Of a stretch of 64,000 nucleotides of DNA, positions 26,479 through 40,002 are shown piece after piece. This DNA comes from Cupriavidus pauculus (lineage in GTDB: Bacteria > Pseudomonadota > Gammaproteobacteria > Burkholderiales > Burkholderiaceae): positions 1 through 64,000 of the forward strand of contig NZ_BPUO01000007.1 of the NCBI RefSeq assembly GCF_022179805.1. Direction: 5' to 3'. The notes beneath the pieces were generated by a model. The model searched no databases. It worked only from the letters and a program-made list of their open reading frames with translations, and was not told the DNA's origin. Within the stretch, counting starts at the first letter, position 1, and each line of letters begins with the position of its first letter. The translations under genes and the position numbers were made by a program.

Positions 26479-26703
26479 TGCGGACTCCGTGGTATGGCAA
26501 GCCGTATCTGACTGACCCGCTTTTGCCAAATGATGTCCATGGTGCATAAGGCTCGGCAATTTGCGAAATGAATGATTTCGGAAGCGATCTGAAACTTTGC
26601 GAAAAATGGGCAGGCGGTAGCATTTGGGGAGGCCGGCTCGGCATACTCGGTCAGATTGAACATAGGCCGATACCGTCCCTGGCCAGGCTAAAGGAGCATC
26701 CCG

Positions 26704-28133
26704 ATGACAAGGCTCTCGAAGCATCTCAGCGTGTGTCTGGCAGCAGCCGTACTTTGCGGGGTGATCCCGGCAAGTCAGGCCAAGGACTGGCCCGATCCCC
26801 TGCTGGAAACGGCCGGGACCCCGGAAAACGTCGCCAAGGGGAATGAGTACGATGCCTACCAGCTTGGCCTGGCGGCGTATGTCTGGGGCTATCCGCTGGT
26901 CCGGATGGAGCGCGTGGCCCGCGAATACACCGATGTGCCCAATCCAAAGCCGTCCACCAGCTATCGGGCCCCGCTGAACCAGATCGGCTGGGCGCGCGAC
27001 CTGGCCACGCCATCGGCGCTGGACATGCCCACCGCCAACAATGACACCACGTACCTGAGCGCGATGGTGGACCTGTCCCGCGAACCTTACATCCTCTCGT
27101 TCCGGACACTGGCGGCCGCTACTACGTGGTGGACACCTTCAACATGTGGCAGGAGCTGGAGCACTACGTTGGCCGCCGCGTGACGGGTACCAAGGCTGGC
27201 CGCTTTGCGCTGGTTCCGCCAGGATGGCGCGGCACCCTGCCCGCCGGCGTCAAGCGGCTGGACATCAAGACCAGCAAGGTGTGGCTCTGGGGCCGCATGC
27301 GGGTCTCTCCGGGCGAGGACATGAAGAAGCTTCACGCCCTGCAGGATGCGTTTGACCTGCGTCCGCTGTCGGCGGTGGGCAAGAAGGACTGGAAGGCACC
27401 TGCCGCCTCGCTCGCGCCGCTGCCGGATATCGGTAACGATCCGCTTGGGTTCTACAAGCACCTGGGCGTGGCGCTGAAGGACAACCCGATTCGCACCGAC
27501 GACAAGGGGCTTGCCGAGCAGTTCGCGCGGATCGGTCTGACCGAGAAGGGCTTCGACCCGAGCAAGCTCAACGACAGCCAGCGCAAGGGCCTGCTGCGGG
27601 CCATCAACGACGCCCCGCTGATCCCGGTAGCGGCCGTATCCCAATCGTCGGAAGCGCGCGAGGGCTGGAACTACGTCCTGGGCATGGACAGCTTTGGCTA
27701 CGACTATCCACTGCGCGCGGTGGTGGCCGGCCCCTACCTTGGCGGACAGGGCGAGAAGGAAGCGGTGTATCCGATTCGCTATACCAACCAGGCGGGCCAG
27801 CCGCTGGACGGGGCGAACGACTACGTGGTGCGGTTCTCCAGCGAGCCGCCCACCAACGCCTTCTGGTCGCTGACGATCTACGACGCCAAGACCAAGATGC
27901 TGATCGACAACCCCATCAACCGGTACAAGCTTGGCAGCGACACCGCCGGCATCCGCAAGAACGCCGATGGCAGCTTCTCGGTAACGGTGTCGCCGCGACG
28001 GCCGGCCGAGGGCGTCAACTGGCTGCCATCGCCGGCCGGCGGGTTCTACGCGATCCTGCGCATCTACCAGCCGAAGGACGCCGTGATCTCGGGCGCCTGG
28101 AAGCTTCCGCAGTTCGAGCGGGCCGGCAAGTAA
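26704..28133 (+). pseudogene. DUF1254/DUF1214 protein, frameshifted
   Basis: A secreted protein (signal peptide MTRLSKHLSVCLAAAVLCGV...ASQAK) of about 475 residues is split between two frames. The first frame (26704-27183) reads ...DLSREPYILSF and then loses homology; the rest (from about 27104 to 28133) continues in another frame with YYVVDTFNMWQELEHYVG and ends normally. Adding one C in the TTCCGG at 27100-27105 restores ...SFPDTGGRYYVVDT. DUF1254 covers the N-terminal half and DUF1214 the C-terminal half (about residues 360-470). Function of the family is unknown. It may be a true pseudogene or a base-calling error. Confidence 0.82.
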
Positions 28134-28204
28134 CGCAAGACATGACCTCTGGCGGCAAGCCGACCATCGCGGCAGGGCTGCCATCCGAAGACGGGAGCCC
28201 TGCA

Positions 28205-29708
28205 ATGGATCGACGCCAGTTTCTGGTTTCCACGGCTGGCGGTGCGCTGGCCGGTACGGCCGGTACGGCTGGCACGGCCGCGGACGCCCAGCCGGCTGGC
28301 ACGGCCGCCGACCCGGGAAGTCGCGGCCCATTGGGCGGACAACCGCCGCAGGGCGCCACGCCCTCCGTCAAGGACTTCGACTACCAGATCAAATATCACC
28401 GCGCCTTCGAGGCCGTGCTCTGGAACATGCCAGCGATTGCGATCTATTCGTTCCGCCGCGCGGCGTTCGTGGACCTCGGGCTGAAGGACAACGACATCAT
28501 TGCGTACTCCGCGCCGGCGACGCCACGGCTCGAGGCCATCACCGCCAATAGCTCGACGCCCTACATCGCCGCCTACACCGACCTGAGCAAGGGACCGATG
28601 GTGCTGGAGGTGCCGAAGGCCGGGCCGGATGGCAGCCTCTACGGCCAGGTGGTGGACGCGTGGCAGTACACGATTGCCGACGTGGGACCTTCGGGCATGG
28701 ACAAAGGGAAAGGTGGCAAGTACGTGTTCACGCCGCCGGGCTACAAAGGCCAGATTCCGAAGGGGTATCTGCATGTGGCGTCGCCCAACTACCGGATCGC
28801 GCTCGCCTTCCGCTCGGTGCGCGCACCGGGAAAAACGGTGGAAGACGCCTACCACTATGCACAACGGCTGCGCATGTACTACCTGTCCGAGGCAGCCAGC
28901 CCGCCGCGCCAGCGCTTTGTCGACCCGGCCAACCAGCGCTACCCCACGCTGCCGTTCTATGACGAACGGCACTTCGCCGACATGCACGAGATCATGAGCG
29001 TGGAGCCGGTGAAGGAGCAGGACAAGGTGATGATGGGGATGCTGAAATCGCTCGGCATCGAGAAGGGCAAGCCGTTCACGCCCGATGAAACGGCGAAGCG
29101 GGCCATGCGCCAGGCGGCGATCGACGCCTGGTTCTTCCTGCAGCAGTGGTTCGACACCGAGATGGTGAAGCGCGTCTACTGGCCGGATCGGCACTAAGTG
29201 TCGTTGCTGCAGACCGATGCCAACCGTCGCTTCACCTTCACCTACGACGACCGGATCGACCTGATCGAGCGCGCCGCCGAGTATTTCTGGTGTACCTACA
29301 TGCCCAAGGAGCTGAGCGCGGCGCCTGCCACGCACTACATGCGTCGCCCTGGCCGACAAGGACGGCAAGCGGCTAGAGCCCGGCAAGCTGTACAAGGTGG
29401 ACGTACCGCGCGACATGCCGGTCAAGCAGTTCTGGGCGCTCACCGTCTACGACCACGCCACGTTCTCGTTCATCTACAGCGACTCCAACCGCACCACCCT
29501 GTCCTCGTACGACCTGGACAAGATGAAGAAGAACGCGGATGGCGGCGTGACGATCTACGTCGGACCCAAGGCCCCGGCGGGCCTGGAGTCCAACTGGATC
29601 CCGACCGAAGGCAAGCGACCCATGCCGACCATGCGCTTTTATGGCGCCACCGACGCCATGAACAACAAGACGTTCACGATGCCGGACTTCGAGCTGGCGG
29701 GGACGTAG
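28205..29708 (+). pseudogene. second DUF1254/DUF1214 protein, broken by a stop and a frameshift
   Basis: The gene starts at 28205 (GGGAG seven bases upstream) with a Tat-like signal MDRRQFLVSTAGG. The first part reads to ...YWPDRH and meets TAA at 29195-29197, where relatives have a tyrosine (TAC/TAT); the frame stays open and homologous beyond it (VSLLQTDANRRFTFTYDDR...). A second lesion is an extra T near 29344: without it the sequence reads MRALADKDGKRLEPGKLY and joins the C-terminal DUF1214 part (to 29708). Two independent lesions favour a real pseudogene. It is a diverged paralogue of the gene upstream. Confidence 0.82.
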
Positions 29709-29857
29709 GCGCAGCGCCGTGAGCCGGTAGACCGCGGCAAAGTCGGCGCGAGTGGCCTATCGCAAGCATCCAGCGGCTCCAAGATAGCGAAACAAGGATC
29801 GCAAAACGACGACGTCGTGAATAGCCTCCCTGTATCCCTTCAAGGAGCACTCGCGCC

Positions 29858-30859
29858 ATGTCCCGATTTGTTGCCTACCGTCTGCACCAGGAACGCGATA
29901 CAGGAACCGTATCCGGCGAGTTCACCGAAATTGGACTGGAAGACCTGCCGCCTGGCGAGGTCCTCATCCGCGTCGCTTTCTCCAGCATCAACTACAAGGA
30001 CGCGTTGGCTGCCGCAGGGCGCAACGGCATCGTTCGCGAATATCCCCGGACCGGCGGCATCGACCTGAGCGGACACGTCGCGGAATCCGCCGATCCGCGC
30101 TTTTCGCCCGGCGATGCGGTCGTCGTTCATGGCTTTGGCATCGGCGTAGACCACGACGGCGGCCACGCCCAATACGCACGTGTACGCGGCGACTGGGTCA
30201 TGCGGCTGCCACAGGGGATTTCGCCCTTCGAGGCAAGCGCGATCGGGGTGGCCGGCTATACGGCAGCACTGGCGCTGCACTCGATGGAACACAATGGTCT
30301 CAGCCCTGAAAAAGGACCGGTGCTCGTCAGCGGGGCGACCGGTGGCGTCGGCAGTATTGCCATCGACATCCTGTCTTCGCGCGGCTACAAGGTGACCGCC
30401 ATGACCGGAAAGGAAAGCGAGCACTCCTATCTGCACGCGCTGGGCGCAAATGAAGTCATCTCGCCGGACGCCCTGTCGTCATCGCAGAAGCCGCTTGAAG
30501 CGGCGCGCTGGGCCGGCGCGATCGATGCTGTAGGCGGCACGGTGCTCAGCGGGATGCTGCGCACCATGCAGCCTGACGGCGTAGTGGCCAGCTTCGGCAA
30601 TGCAGGTGGCGCAAAGCTGGATACGACCGTGCTGCCGTTCATCCTTCGCGGCGTACGGCTGCTCGGCATCAACGCCAATAGCCCCATGCCGCTGCGCGAG
30701 GTCATCTGGGCAAAGCTGGCCGATGCGTATCGCCCGCGCAAGCTGGAGACGGCGGTGAATCTGATCGACTTCGAAGCATTGCCGGGCGCGATGGACCGCA
30801 TGCTGTCGCGCGGTACACGCGGGCGGCTTGTTCTGCGGATTTCCGGTGATGCTGTGTGA
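29858..30859 (+). CDS. acryloyl-CoA reductase-type quinone oxidoreductase (AcuI/YhdH family)
   Basis: The 333-residue medium-chain dehydrogenase/reductase lacks zinc ligands. It has the N-terminal GroES-like domain with SSINYKDALAA (about residue 43) and a Rossmann domain with VSGATGGVGSIAIDIL (about 150). The YhdH/AcuI family reduces acryloyl-CoA to propionyl-CoA with NADPH. AAGGAG stands ten bases before the ATG. It is a single gene ending at a strong shared terminator. Confidence 0.88.
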   Translation: MSRFVAYRLHQERDTGTVSGEFTEIGLEDLPPGEVLIRVAFSSINYKDALAAAGRNGIVREYPRTGGIDLSGHVAESADPRFSPGDAVVVHGFGIGVDHDGGHAQYARVRGDWVMRLPQGISPFEASAIGVAGYTAALALHSMEHNGLSPEKGPVLVSGATGGVGSIAIDILSSRGYKVTAMTGKESEHSYLHALGANEVISPDALSSSQKPLEAARWAGAIDAVGGTVLSGMLRTMQPDGVVASFGNAGGAKLDTTVLPFILRGVRLLGINANSPMPLREVIWAKLADAYRPRKLETAVNLIDFEALPGAMDRMLSRGTRGRLVLRISGDAV

Positions 30860-30873
30860 CGTGTCCCACGGCC

Positions 30874-30908
30874 AATAAAAAACCCCGCATTGAGCGGGGT
30901 TTTTTATT
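30874..30908. terminator. bidirectional intrinsic terminator
   Basis: ACCCCGC...GCGGGGT stem flanked by AATAAAAA on one side and TTTTTATT on the other, so it carries a U-tract on both strands. It serves the convergent acuI-like and ssb genes. Confidence 0.9.
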
Positions 30909-30931
30909 GTGGAACGTTTCCTGGTGCGGGA

Positions 30932-31495
30932 TCAGAACGGAATATCGTCGTCCATGTCCTCGAAGCCGTTCGACGGGGCTTGCTGCTGGCGACGCTGGCC
31001 GCCTTGCTGGCCGCCCTGACCGCCTTGGCCGCCGCCGCCCTGGCCGCGACCGCCGCCGTAGCCACCACCGCCGCCGCCTTGCGATTCGCGGCTGTAACCA
31101 CCGCCACCGCCGGCACCGGCACCACCGCCGTAACCGCCCTCTTCACCGCCGCCGCCGCCCTGGCGGGCGCCCAGCATTTGCATCTGGTCAGCAACGATTT
31201 CGGTGCTGTACTTGTCCTGGCCCGCCTGGTCTTGCCACTTGCGGGTGCGGATGCGGCCTTCGATATAGACCGACGAGCCCTTGCGCAGGTATTGACCGGC
31301 GATCTCGGCCAGCTTGCCGAAGAACGCGATGCGGTGCCATTCGGTGGCTTCCTTGAACTCGCCGCTCTGCTTGTCCTTGTACCGGTCGGTCGTCGCGAGC
31401 CGGATGTTGGTGACGGCGTCGCCGCTGGGCATGTAGCGGGTTTCGGGGTCGGCGCCCAGGTTGCCGACGAGGATGACTTTGTTGACCGATGCCAT
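30932..31495 (-). CDS. ssb: single-stranded DNA-binding protein
   Basis: The 187-residue protein has an N-terminal OB fold ([20 protein letters not shown] to about residue 110), a Gly-rich disordered linker (about 115-165) and the acidic C-terminal tip DDDIPF that recruits replication and repair partners. The start at 31495 gives the universal MASxNKV N-terminus and has GGAGAA eight bases upstream. SSB binds single-stranded DNA as a tetramer. Confidence 0.98.
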   Translation of the reverse strand: MASVNKVILVGNLGADPETRYMPSGDAVTNIRLATTDRYKDKQSGEFKEATEWHRIAFFGKLAEIAGQYLRKGSSVYIEGRIRTRKWQDQAGQDKYSTEIVADQMQMLGARQGGGGGEEGGYGGGAGAGGGGGYSRESQGGGGGGYGGGRGQGGGGQGGQGGQQGGQRRQQQAPSNGFEDMDDDIPF

Positions 31496-31708
31496 GTAGA
31501 AGTTCTCCAAGGACCGCGCCCTTTCAGCGCGGCGTTAAACGTAGTGCGAGATTCGCGTAAAAAATAGAAGCCAGAAGCGGCGGCCCGAATTGCCCACCGT
31601 AAACGACATCACGCGCCGTTCGGAGACTCCGTCGGGCGCGTGTCGAATGCTACCGCTGATACGGGGAAAAAGCGTGTCGGGCTTTTGCGGATACGTCAAA
31701 AAGTGTGT

Positions 31709-32962
31709 CTAAGCCGCCACTGCGGGGCCACCTTCCTTGTTGCGGGCCGGTGGCGCCTTCATGCTCCAGGCGATTATAAGCCAGAGCAGCAGCACGGCCG
31801 CGCAGCCGACGAACACGGCCGGGCGTCCCTCGTGCTTGAGCAGCCAACCGCCGGCCACGCCGCCCAGGAACAGGCCCATGGCCTGCGTGGTGTTGTAGAT
31901 GCCCAGCGCGGCGCCACGGCTGGCGGCGGCGTAGCGCGACACCAGCGACGGCTGCATCGCCTCCAGCACGTTGAACGCCACGAAGAACAGCAGCAGCACG
32001 CCGGTAATGGCCCACAGCCCGTGAACAGCGGCAAACAGCAGTTGCACGGCGGTCATCAGCGCTACCGATGCCAGCAGCACCGGGCGCACCTTGCCGTAGC
32101 GCTCCGCTGCCATCATCGGCGCCAGCATCAGCAGGAACGACACCAGCACCACGGGCAGATATACCTTCCAGTGCTGGTCCAGCGGCATGCCGGCGTCGGC
32201 GAGCATGGCCGGCACCACCATGAACATCGCCACCTGGCTGGCGTGCAGCGCCAGCACGCCCACGTTCAGGCGGATCAGGTCGGCATTGAGCAGCACGCTG
32301 CGGAACGGCAGTTGCACCGGATGCGGCGGCGGCGGGGTGGGTACCAGGAAGATCGTCACGCCGATGGCCAGCACGCCCAGCACCGCCATCAGCCCGAAGA
32401 TGCCGGACATGCCGATGGCCTGCAGCAGCGGCGACGCGATGACCAGCGACAGCGCGAAGGTCAGCCCGATACTGCCGCCCACCATCGCCATGGCTTTCGT
32501 ACGATGCCGTTCGCGCGTCAGGTCGGCGATGCACGCGGTGATGGCCGCCGAGATCGCGCCCATGCCCTGCAGCGCGCGGCCGATGGTGATGCCCATCAGC
32601 GTATCGGCAAAGGCGGCAACCAGCGCGCCTGCCACGAACAGCAGCAGCCCGGCCACCATCACCGGCTTGCGGCCGACGCGGTCGGACAGCCAGCCCAGCG
32701 GGATATGCAGGAACGCCTGCATCAGGCCATAGATGCCCATGGCCAGGCCCACGCGCTGGGCGTCATGCCCATCGGGCAGCGTGCGCGCGAATTCGGCAAA
32801 GACAGGCAGGATCAGGAACAGGCCCAGCATGCGCAGGGCAAAGATGCTGGCCAGCGACAGGCTGGCACGCAATTCGCCTCGTGTCATGCGGTCGCGCCCG
32901 GATTCGGTGCGGGCGGGTTCGGCAAGTGTCGCAGGCTGGGAGGAAGGCGGGATCGACGGCAT
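31709..32962 (-). CDS. MFS transporter
   Basis: The 417-residue inner-membrane protein has 12 predicted helices and the MFS loop motif [13 protein letters not shown] (about residues 92-104). It lies between ssb and uvrA, a placement I recall from other Burkholderiaceae, and is most like drug-efflux MFS members. No substrate can be assigned. Confidence 0.88.
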   Translation of the reverse strand: MPSIPPSSQPATLAEPARTESGRDRMTRGELRASLSLASIFALRMLGLFLILPVFAEFARTLPDGHDAQRVGLAMGIYGLMQAFLHIPLGWLSDRVGRKPVMVAGLLLFVAGALVAAFADTLMGITIGRALQGMGAISAAITACIADLTRERHRTKAMAMVGGSIGLTFALSLVIASPLLQAIGMSGIFGLMAVLGVLAIGVTIFLVPTPPPPHPVQLPFRSVLLNADLIRLNVGVLALHASQVAMFMVVPAMLADAGMPLDQHWKVYLPVVLVSFLLMLAPMMAAERYGKVRPVLLASVALMTAVQLLFAAVHGLWAITGVLLLFFVAFNVLEAMQPSLVSRYAAASRGAALGIYNTTQAMGLFLGGVAGGWLLKHEGRPAVFVGCAAVLLLWLIIAWSMKAPPARNKEGGPAVAA

Positions 32963-33322
32963 TGCGGTCGTTGGTGGAAGTCAGGCTCGGTCGCTGGCGC
33001 GGTGATCAAGGGCTTTGTCTCACGCCCCGGACATCCACGCGGCAAGCTTTGCCGTGACGTCCGCGCCGCAGCGGACACAACATTGTCTCCGGCCCGTCTG
33101 GCGCCGGGGCAACCCCGGAAACCGAAGTTCGGTATATTAGCAGGTTTGCTTCTCGCGCTTGTTCCATCACGTGTCCCACCACCGGGGCCGGAACCATGTG
33201 CGGGATGGCAGGCGCGGCGTCGGTCTACCGGCGGCACCATGCGTTGGGCAAGGCACTTTGAAGTCTCCGCGGGACCGGTCTGCATTCGGCAGGCCAAGGC
33301 CCACCGGGCGAACGAACGGGAT
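32963..33322. other. 360-base divergent region between MFS gene and uvrA
   Basis: No gene is seen. A TATATT hexamer at 33133-33138 could be a uvrA -10 element, without a good -35. I looked for the CTG-N10-CAG LexA pattern expected for SOS genes and did not find one. Confidence 0.35.
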
Positions 33323-36187
<2,865 letters not shown>

Positions 36188-36213
36188 CTCGGAGTTAGGA
36201 CCCTTGCTATGAG

Positions 36214-36244
36214 CTCCCCTCTCCCGCACGGCGGGAGATGAGAG
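36214..36244. repeat. REP-like hairpin, locus B (single copy)
   Basis: CTCCCCTCTCCCGC...GGCGGGAGATGAGAG lies 26 bases after the uvrA stop. It matches one hairpin of loci A and C, with slight decay on its right arm. It may serve as transcript 3' end for uvrA. Confidence 0.65.
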
Positions 36245-36285
36245 CAAATCCGAAAAACCAAAAACAAAAAACAAAAAACCAACCC

Positions 36286-37962
36286 TCAGCGCGCCTCCGC
36301 TACATCCCCGATCTTCTCCGGCGTGTCTTCCTTCATCCGGCTCCGGTTCATCAGGCCGGCCTGCTCCAGCACAGGATAAGCGGTAGCGCAGAACAGCGAA
36401 TTAAGCCGCTTCAGCTCGCTGATCACGTCCAGGTGCAGCGAGCTGGTTTCGATGCTCTCGGCCGTCTGCACGGCCACGCGCTGCAGGTGCGAGCGCGCGT
36501 ACTTGCGTTCCAGGTCGCGGAAATTGGCCTTCTCGGCCATCAGCTGCTGCGCGCTGCGGATATCGCCAGTCAGGAACACCGACAAACCCAGCCGCAGGTT
36601 GCTGACCACCCGGGCGTGCATCTCGGCGATTTCCTGCATGCCGGCTTCGGAGAACGACAGGTTGTGCGCGATCTTCTTCTCGCGGGCGTCGACGATGACA
36701 CGCTCGATCAGGTCCCCCGCATGCTCCAGGTTGATGGTCAGCGAGATGATTTCGGTCCAGCGCTGGCCGTCGTGCTCGTCCAGCGCCTCGGTGCTGATCT
36801 GCGTGAGGTAGAGTTTGATCGCGGTGTACAGGTCGTCCACCTCGTTGTCGATGCGGCACGTGGCGTTGGCCAGCTTCAGGTCATTGGTACGCAGCACGCG
36901 CAGCAGGTTGTCCAGCATCTGTTCCACGCGGTCACCGATGCGCAGCACCTCGCGCGCGGCATTGGACAGCGCCAGCGTGGGCGTGGACAGCGCCGCCGCG
37001 TCCAGGTGGCGCGGCGTCACCTGGCTGTCGCCGGTGTTGCGGCCCGGCAGGATGGTTTCGCACAGCCGCGCCAACGGGCCCGTGGCCCCAATCAGCAGCA
37101 CGGCCAGCGCCACGTTGAACAGCAGGTGGAAATTGACGATCAGCCGTTGCGGGTCAGCATCCACATGGGCCAGCAGTTCCTCGGCCTGGGTCAGTAGCGG
37201 CAGCGCGATCACGCAGCCGAGCAGGCGCGACAGCAGGTTGCCCAGCGTCACGCGTTTGCCGGGCTGGTTGTTGCCCGACGTGGTCAGCAAGGCCGAGATG
37301 CCCGAGCCCAGGTTGGCGCCCAGCACCAGCGCCAGCGCCACATGGATCGACACCACGCCGGCCGACGCCAGCGCGCCGCAGAACAGCACCACGGCCAGGC
37401 TCGAATAGCAGAGGATGGTCAGGAAGGCGCCGATCAGCATGTCCAGCGCCGCATCGCCGGTCAGCGTGCCGAACAGCACCTTGACGCCGGCGGCCTGCAC
37501 CACGGGACGCGTGGCGATCGAAATCAGCTCCAGCGCCAGCGTGATCAGGCCCAGCCCGATCAGCACGCGGCCGACGTGGCCCGGCTTGTTGCCCTTCCAT
37601 TTGAGGTGAAGGATCACGCCGACGAAGATCAGCAGCGGCGACAGCCACGACAGGTCCATCGAGAACACCTGCACCATCACGGCGGTGCCCACGTTGGCGC
37701 CCAGCATGATGGCCAGCGCGGGCGCCACGGCAATCAGCCCCTGGCCCACGAACGAACTGACGATGACGGCGGTGGCATTGCTGCTCTGCACGAGCCCGGT
37801 CACGCCGAGGCCGGCGGCAAATGCCTTGAAGCGGTTGGACACGCTGACGGACAGCACGTGGCGCAGATTGGCGCCATACACGCGCAGGATGCCGACCTTG
37901 ACGATATTGGTGCCCCAGACCAGGAGCGCCACGCCAGAAAGAAGATGAAGCAGTACGCCCAT
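36286..37962 (-). CDS. Na+/phosphate cotransporter family protein with PhoU-like tail
   Basis: The 558-residue protein has two Na_Pi_cotrans repeats in the membrane (about residues 5-300, with the QSSNAT signature in GLVQSSNATAVIVSS) and a cytoplasmic PhoU-like helical domain (about 335-540). The family imports phosphate with sodium. The start at 37962 follows an AGAGGGG ribosome site. It is a single gene. Confidence 0.9.
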   Translation of the reverse strand: MGVLLHLLSGVALLVWGTNIVKVGILRVYGANLRHVLSVSVSNRFKAFAAGLGVTGLVQSSNATAVIVSSFVGQGLIAVAPALAIMLGANVGTAVMVQVFSMDLSWLSPLLIFVGVILHLKWKGNKPGHVGRVLIGLGLITLALELISIATRPVVQAAGVKVLFGTLTGDAALDMLIGAFLTILCYSSLAVVLFCGALASAGVVSIHVALALVLGANLGSGISALLTTSGNNQPGKRVTLGNLLSRLLGCVIALPLLTQAEELLAHVDADPQRLIVNFHLLFNVALAVLLIGATGPLARLCETILPGRNTGDSQVTPRHLDAAALSTPTLALSNAAREVLRIGDRVEQMLDNLLRVLRTNDLKLANATCRIDNEVDDLYTAIKLYLTQISTEALDEHDGQRWTEIISLTINLEHAGDLIERVIVDAREKKIAHNLSFSEAGMQEIAEMHARVVSNLRLGLSVFLTGDIRSAQQLMAEKANFRDLERKYARSHLQRVAVQTAESIETSSLHLDVISELKRLNSLFCATAYPVLEQAGLMNRSRMKEDTPEKIGDVAEAR

Positions 37963-38128
37963 TGTGCGCCCCTCTGTGACCGGTGCCAGCTGCAAGCGGA
38001 GGCGTGCCGCCCGGTCATCGCGTTGTTATCAATGGGGCATTATGCGCCGCGCTGTCACACGGGGCAATTGGACGGGGTCTGACGCCGCCCGCCTGTGGCA
38101 GGGCGGCATCGGAATCGTTGCGCCGGGG

Positions 38129-38701
38129 TCAATGCCCCTCGAACTTGCAGACCGTGAAGAGCGGCAGGCCGCTGGCGTGCAGCACCTTGGAACCGCCCAG
38201 TTCGGGCAGGTCGACGATGGCCGCGCCTTCCACCACGGTGGCGCCCAGGCGTTCCAGCAGCTTGCGGCCGGCCATCATGGTGCCGCCGGTGGCGATCAGG
38301 TCGTCGATCAGCAGCACGCGGTCGCCGGCCTTGCAGGCATCGGCATGGATTTCCACGGTGGCGCTGCCGTATTCGAGCTCGTATTCCTCGGCCACGGTCT
38401 GGAACGGGAGCTTGCCTTTCTTGCGGATCGGCACGAAGCCCAGGTTCAGCTCGTACGCGATGATCGAACCCAGGATGAAGCCGCGCGCGTCGATGCCGGC
38501 CACCAGGTCGAGCTGCTGGTCCATGTAGCGATGCACGAAGACGTCGATCAGCACGCGCAGGGTCTTGGGGTCTTGCAGCAGCGGGGTGATGTCGCGGAAC
38601 TGCACGCCGGGCTGGGGCCAGTCCGGCACGGTACGGATGCGGTCACGCAGGTAACCGGTGACATCGCCGAGATCGGGAGACTGGATGATGGAATCTGCCA
38701 T
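38129..38701 (-). CDS. apt: adenine phosphoribosyltransferase
   Basis: The 190-residue type I phosphoribosyltransferase makes AMP from adenine and PRPP (purine salvage). The PRPP loop reads [14 protein letters not shown] (about residues 125-138), and [10 protein letters not shown] and FRDITPLL are APRT-specific. The start at 38701 removes 12 poorly conserved residues. It is a single gene on the minus strand. Confidence 0.95.
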   Translation of the reverse strand: MADSIIQSPDLGDVTGYLRDRIRTVPDWPQPGVQFRDITPLLQDPKTLRVLIDVFVHRYMDQQLDLVAGIDARGFILGSIIAYELNLGFVPIRKKGKLPFQTVAEEYELEYGSATVEIHADACKAGDRVLLIDDLIATGGTMMAGRKLLERLGATVVEGAAIVDLPELGGSKVLHASGLPLFTVCKFEGH

Positions 38702-38841
38702 GGGGGAATCAGGTTGGATATAGATCGTGCGGCCCACGCGTCATGCGGTAACGGGTTACCACCCACGCCGCCCGGGGCCGCCGCACAATGACCCGGCTAC
38801 CCCGGGCACTGATGCAACCCGTAACCATACAGGAGACAGCG

Positions 38842-39420
38842 ATGGCAAAGAAGATTCTGATGCTGGTCGGCGATTTTGCCGAGGATTACGAGACCATGGT
38901 GCCGTTTCAGGCACTGCAGATGGTGGGCCATACGGTCCACGCGGTCTGCCCCGACAAGAAGGCCGGCGACACCTGCGCCACGGCCATCCACGATTTCGAG
39001 GGCGACCAGACCTATACCGAGAAGCGCGGCCACAACTTCACGCTCAACGCCACGTTTGCCGACGTGAACCCCGCCAGCTATGACGCGCTGGTGATTCCGG
39101 GCGGCCGGGCCCCCGAATACCTGCGCCTGAATGACCGCGTGATCGAGATCGTGCGGCACTTCGCCCAGGCCAACAAGCCGATCGCGGCGGTCTGCCACGG
39201 CGCCCAGCTGCTGGCGGCGGCCGATGTGCTGGAAGGCCGCACCTGCTCGGCCTACCCGGCCTGCGCCCCGGAAGTGCGGCTGGCCGGCGGCAAGTACGCC
39301 GATATCCCCGTGGACCAGGCACACACCGATGGCAACCTCGTGACGGCACCGGCGTGGCCGGCACATCCCGCCTGGATGGCGCAGTTTCTTGCCGTGCTGG
39401 GAACCCGGATCGTAGAGTAG
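38842..39420 (+). CDS. DJ-1/PfpI family protein
   Basis: The 192-residue class I glutamine amidotransferase-like protein has the nucleophile elbow [10 protein letters not shown] (C118) and the conserved acidic residue near GDFAEDYE (about 14). Relatives act as glyoxalase III/deglycase or stress chaperones. AGGAG is seven bases from the start. The next gene follows by 46 bases on the same strand. Confidence 0.88.
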   Translation: MAKKILMLVGDFAEDYETMVPFQALQMVGHTVHAVCPDKKAGDTCATAIHDFEGDQTYTEKRGHNFTLNATFADVNPASYDALVIPGGRAPEYLRLNDRVIEIVRHFAQANKPIAAVCHGAQLLAAADVLEGRTCSAYPACAPEVRLAGGKYADIPVDQAHTDGNLVTAPAWPAHPAWMAQFLAVLGTRIVE

Positions 39421-39466
39421 AGGCTTCCGAACGCGGCCAGCCCGGCCGCGCCGCACGGGAGCCTGC

Positions 39467-39901
39467 ATGTGTGAAATCTTTATCCGGGCCAATCCGGACT
39501 CCTACCAGACCCAGTCGCGGTCGCTGCGCCTGCACGGTGTGGCGACCAGCATCCGGCTGGAAACCCTGTTCTGGGAAGTGCTGGAGGAACTGGCGCAGCG
39601 CGACGCGCTGACCGTTAACCAGTTGCTGACGCGGCTGCACGACGAACTGGCCGAACACCGCGGCGAGGCTTCGCTGACGGCCAACTTCGCGTCATTCCTG
39701 CGCGTGTGCTGCATGCGTTACTTGTTGCTGCAGAACGAGGGGCGGATTCCGGCCGATACGAATGTGGCGATTGGATCGCTCGACGCACGGGCCGTGCTGA
39801 ATGATTTGCCTGCTTCGTGGGTGGATCGGCAGACCAGCCCCCGCCAAGGAGGAAACTCCCCTCTCCCGCTTGCGGGAGAGGGGTCGGGGGTGAGGGCATA
39901 G
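39467..39901 (+). CDS. ribbon-helix-helix domain protein with a repeat-encoded tail
   Basis: The 144-residue protein carries a ribbon-helix-helix domain of the PF13467 kind (SRSLRLHGVATSIRLETLFW, about residues 17-36, followed by the helical RDALTVNQLLTRLHDE). Such proteins are putative DNA-binding regulators. Residues 131-144 (SPLPLAGEGSGVRA) are encoded by REP-like repeat C and are unlikely to be ancestral; the original end probably lay soon after ASWVDR. Target genes are unknown. Confidence 0.8.
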   Translation: MCEIFIRANPDSYQTQSRSLRLHGVATSIRLETLFWEVLEELAQRDALTVNQLLTRLHDELAEHRGEASLTANFASFLRVCCMRYLLLQNEGRIPADTNVAIGSLDARAVLNDLPASWVDRQTSPRQGGNSPLPLAGEGSGVRA

Positions 39902-39979
39902 CGCTTCAATTCGAGACAAGTCGAAATTTGAGCCGCTGGCCCTCTCCCCCAGCCCCTCTCCCGCGTTGCGGGAGAGGGG
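39858..39979. repeat. REP-like paired hairpin repeat, locus C
   Basis: Two hairpins (CCCCTCTCCCGC...GCGGGAGAGGGG at 39858-39883 and again at 39953-39979) in inverted orientation, with GGGGGTGAGGGC and GGCCCTCTCCCCC inner arms, as in locus A. It overlaps the 3' end of the upstream gene and lies between convergent genes, where the hairpins may act as a bidirectional terminator. Confidence 0.82.
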
Positions 39980-40002
39980 AGCAAACCAACCGGGGCGCGG
40001 CA

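Noticed and set aside
33118..33146. LexA box ahead of uvrA
   Set aside because: The sequence around 33128-33142 ends TATATTAGCAG but lacks the CTG at the needed distance for CTG-N10-CAG.
31640..33322. In-frame upstream extension of uvrA by over 500 codons
   Set aside because: It overlaps the opposite-strand MFS gene, has low-complexity Gln/His/Arg composition typical of antisense frames in GC-rich DNA, and the UvrA family N-terminus is at 33323.
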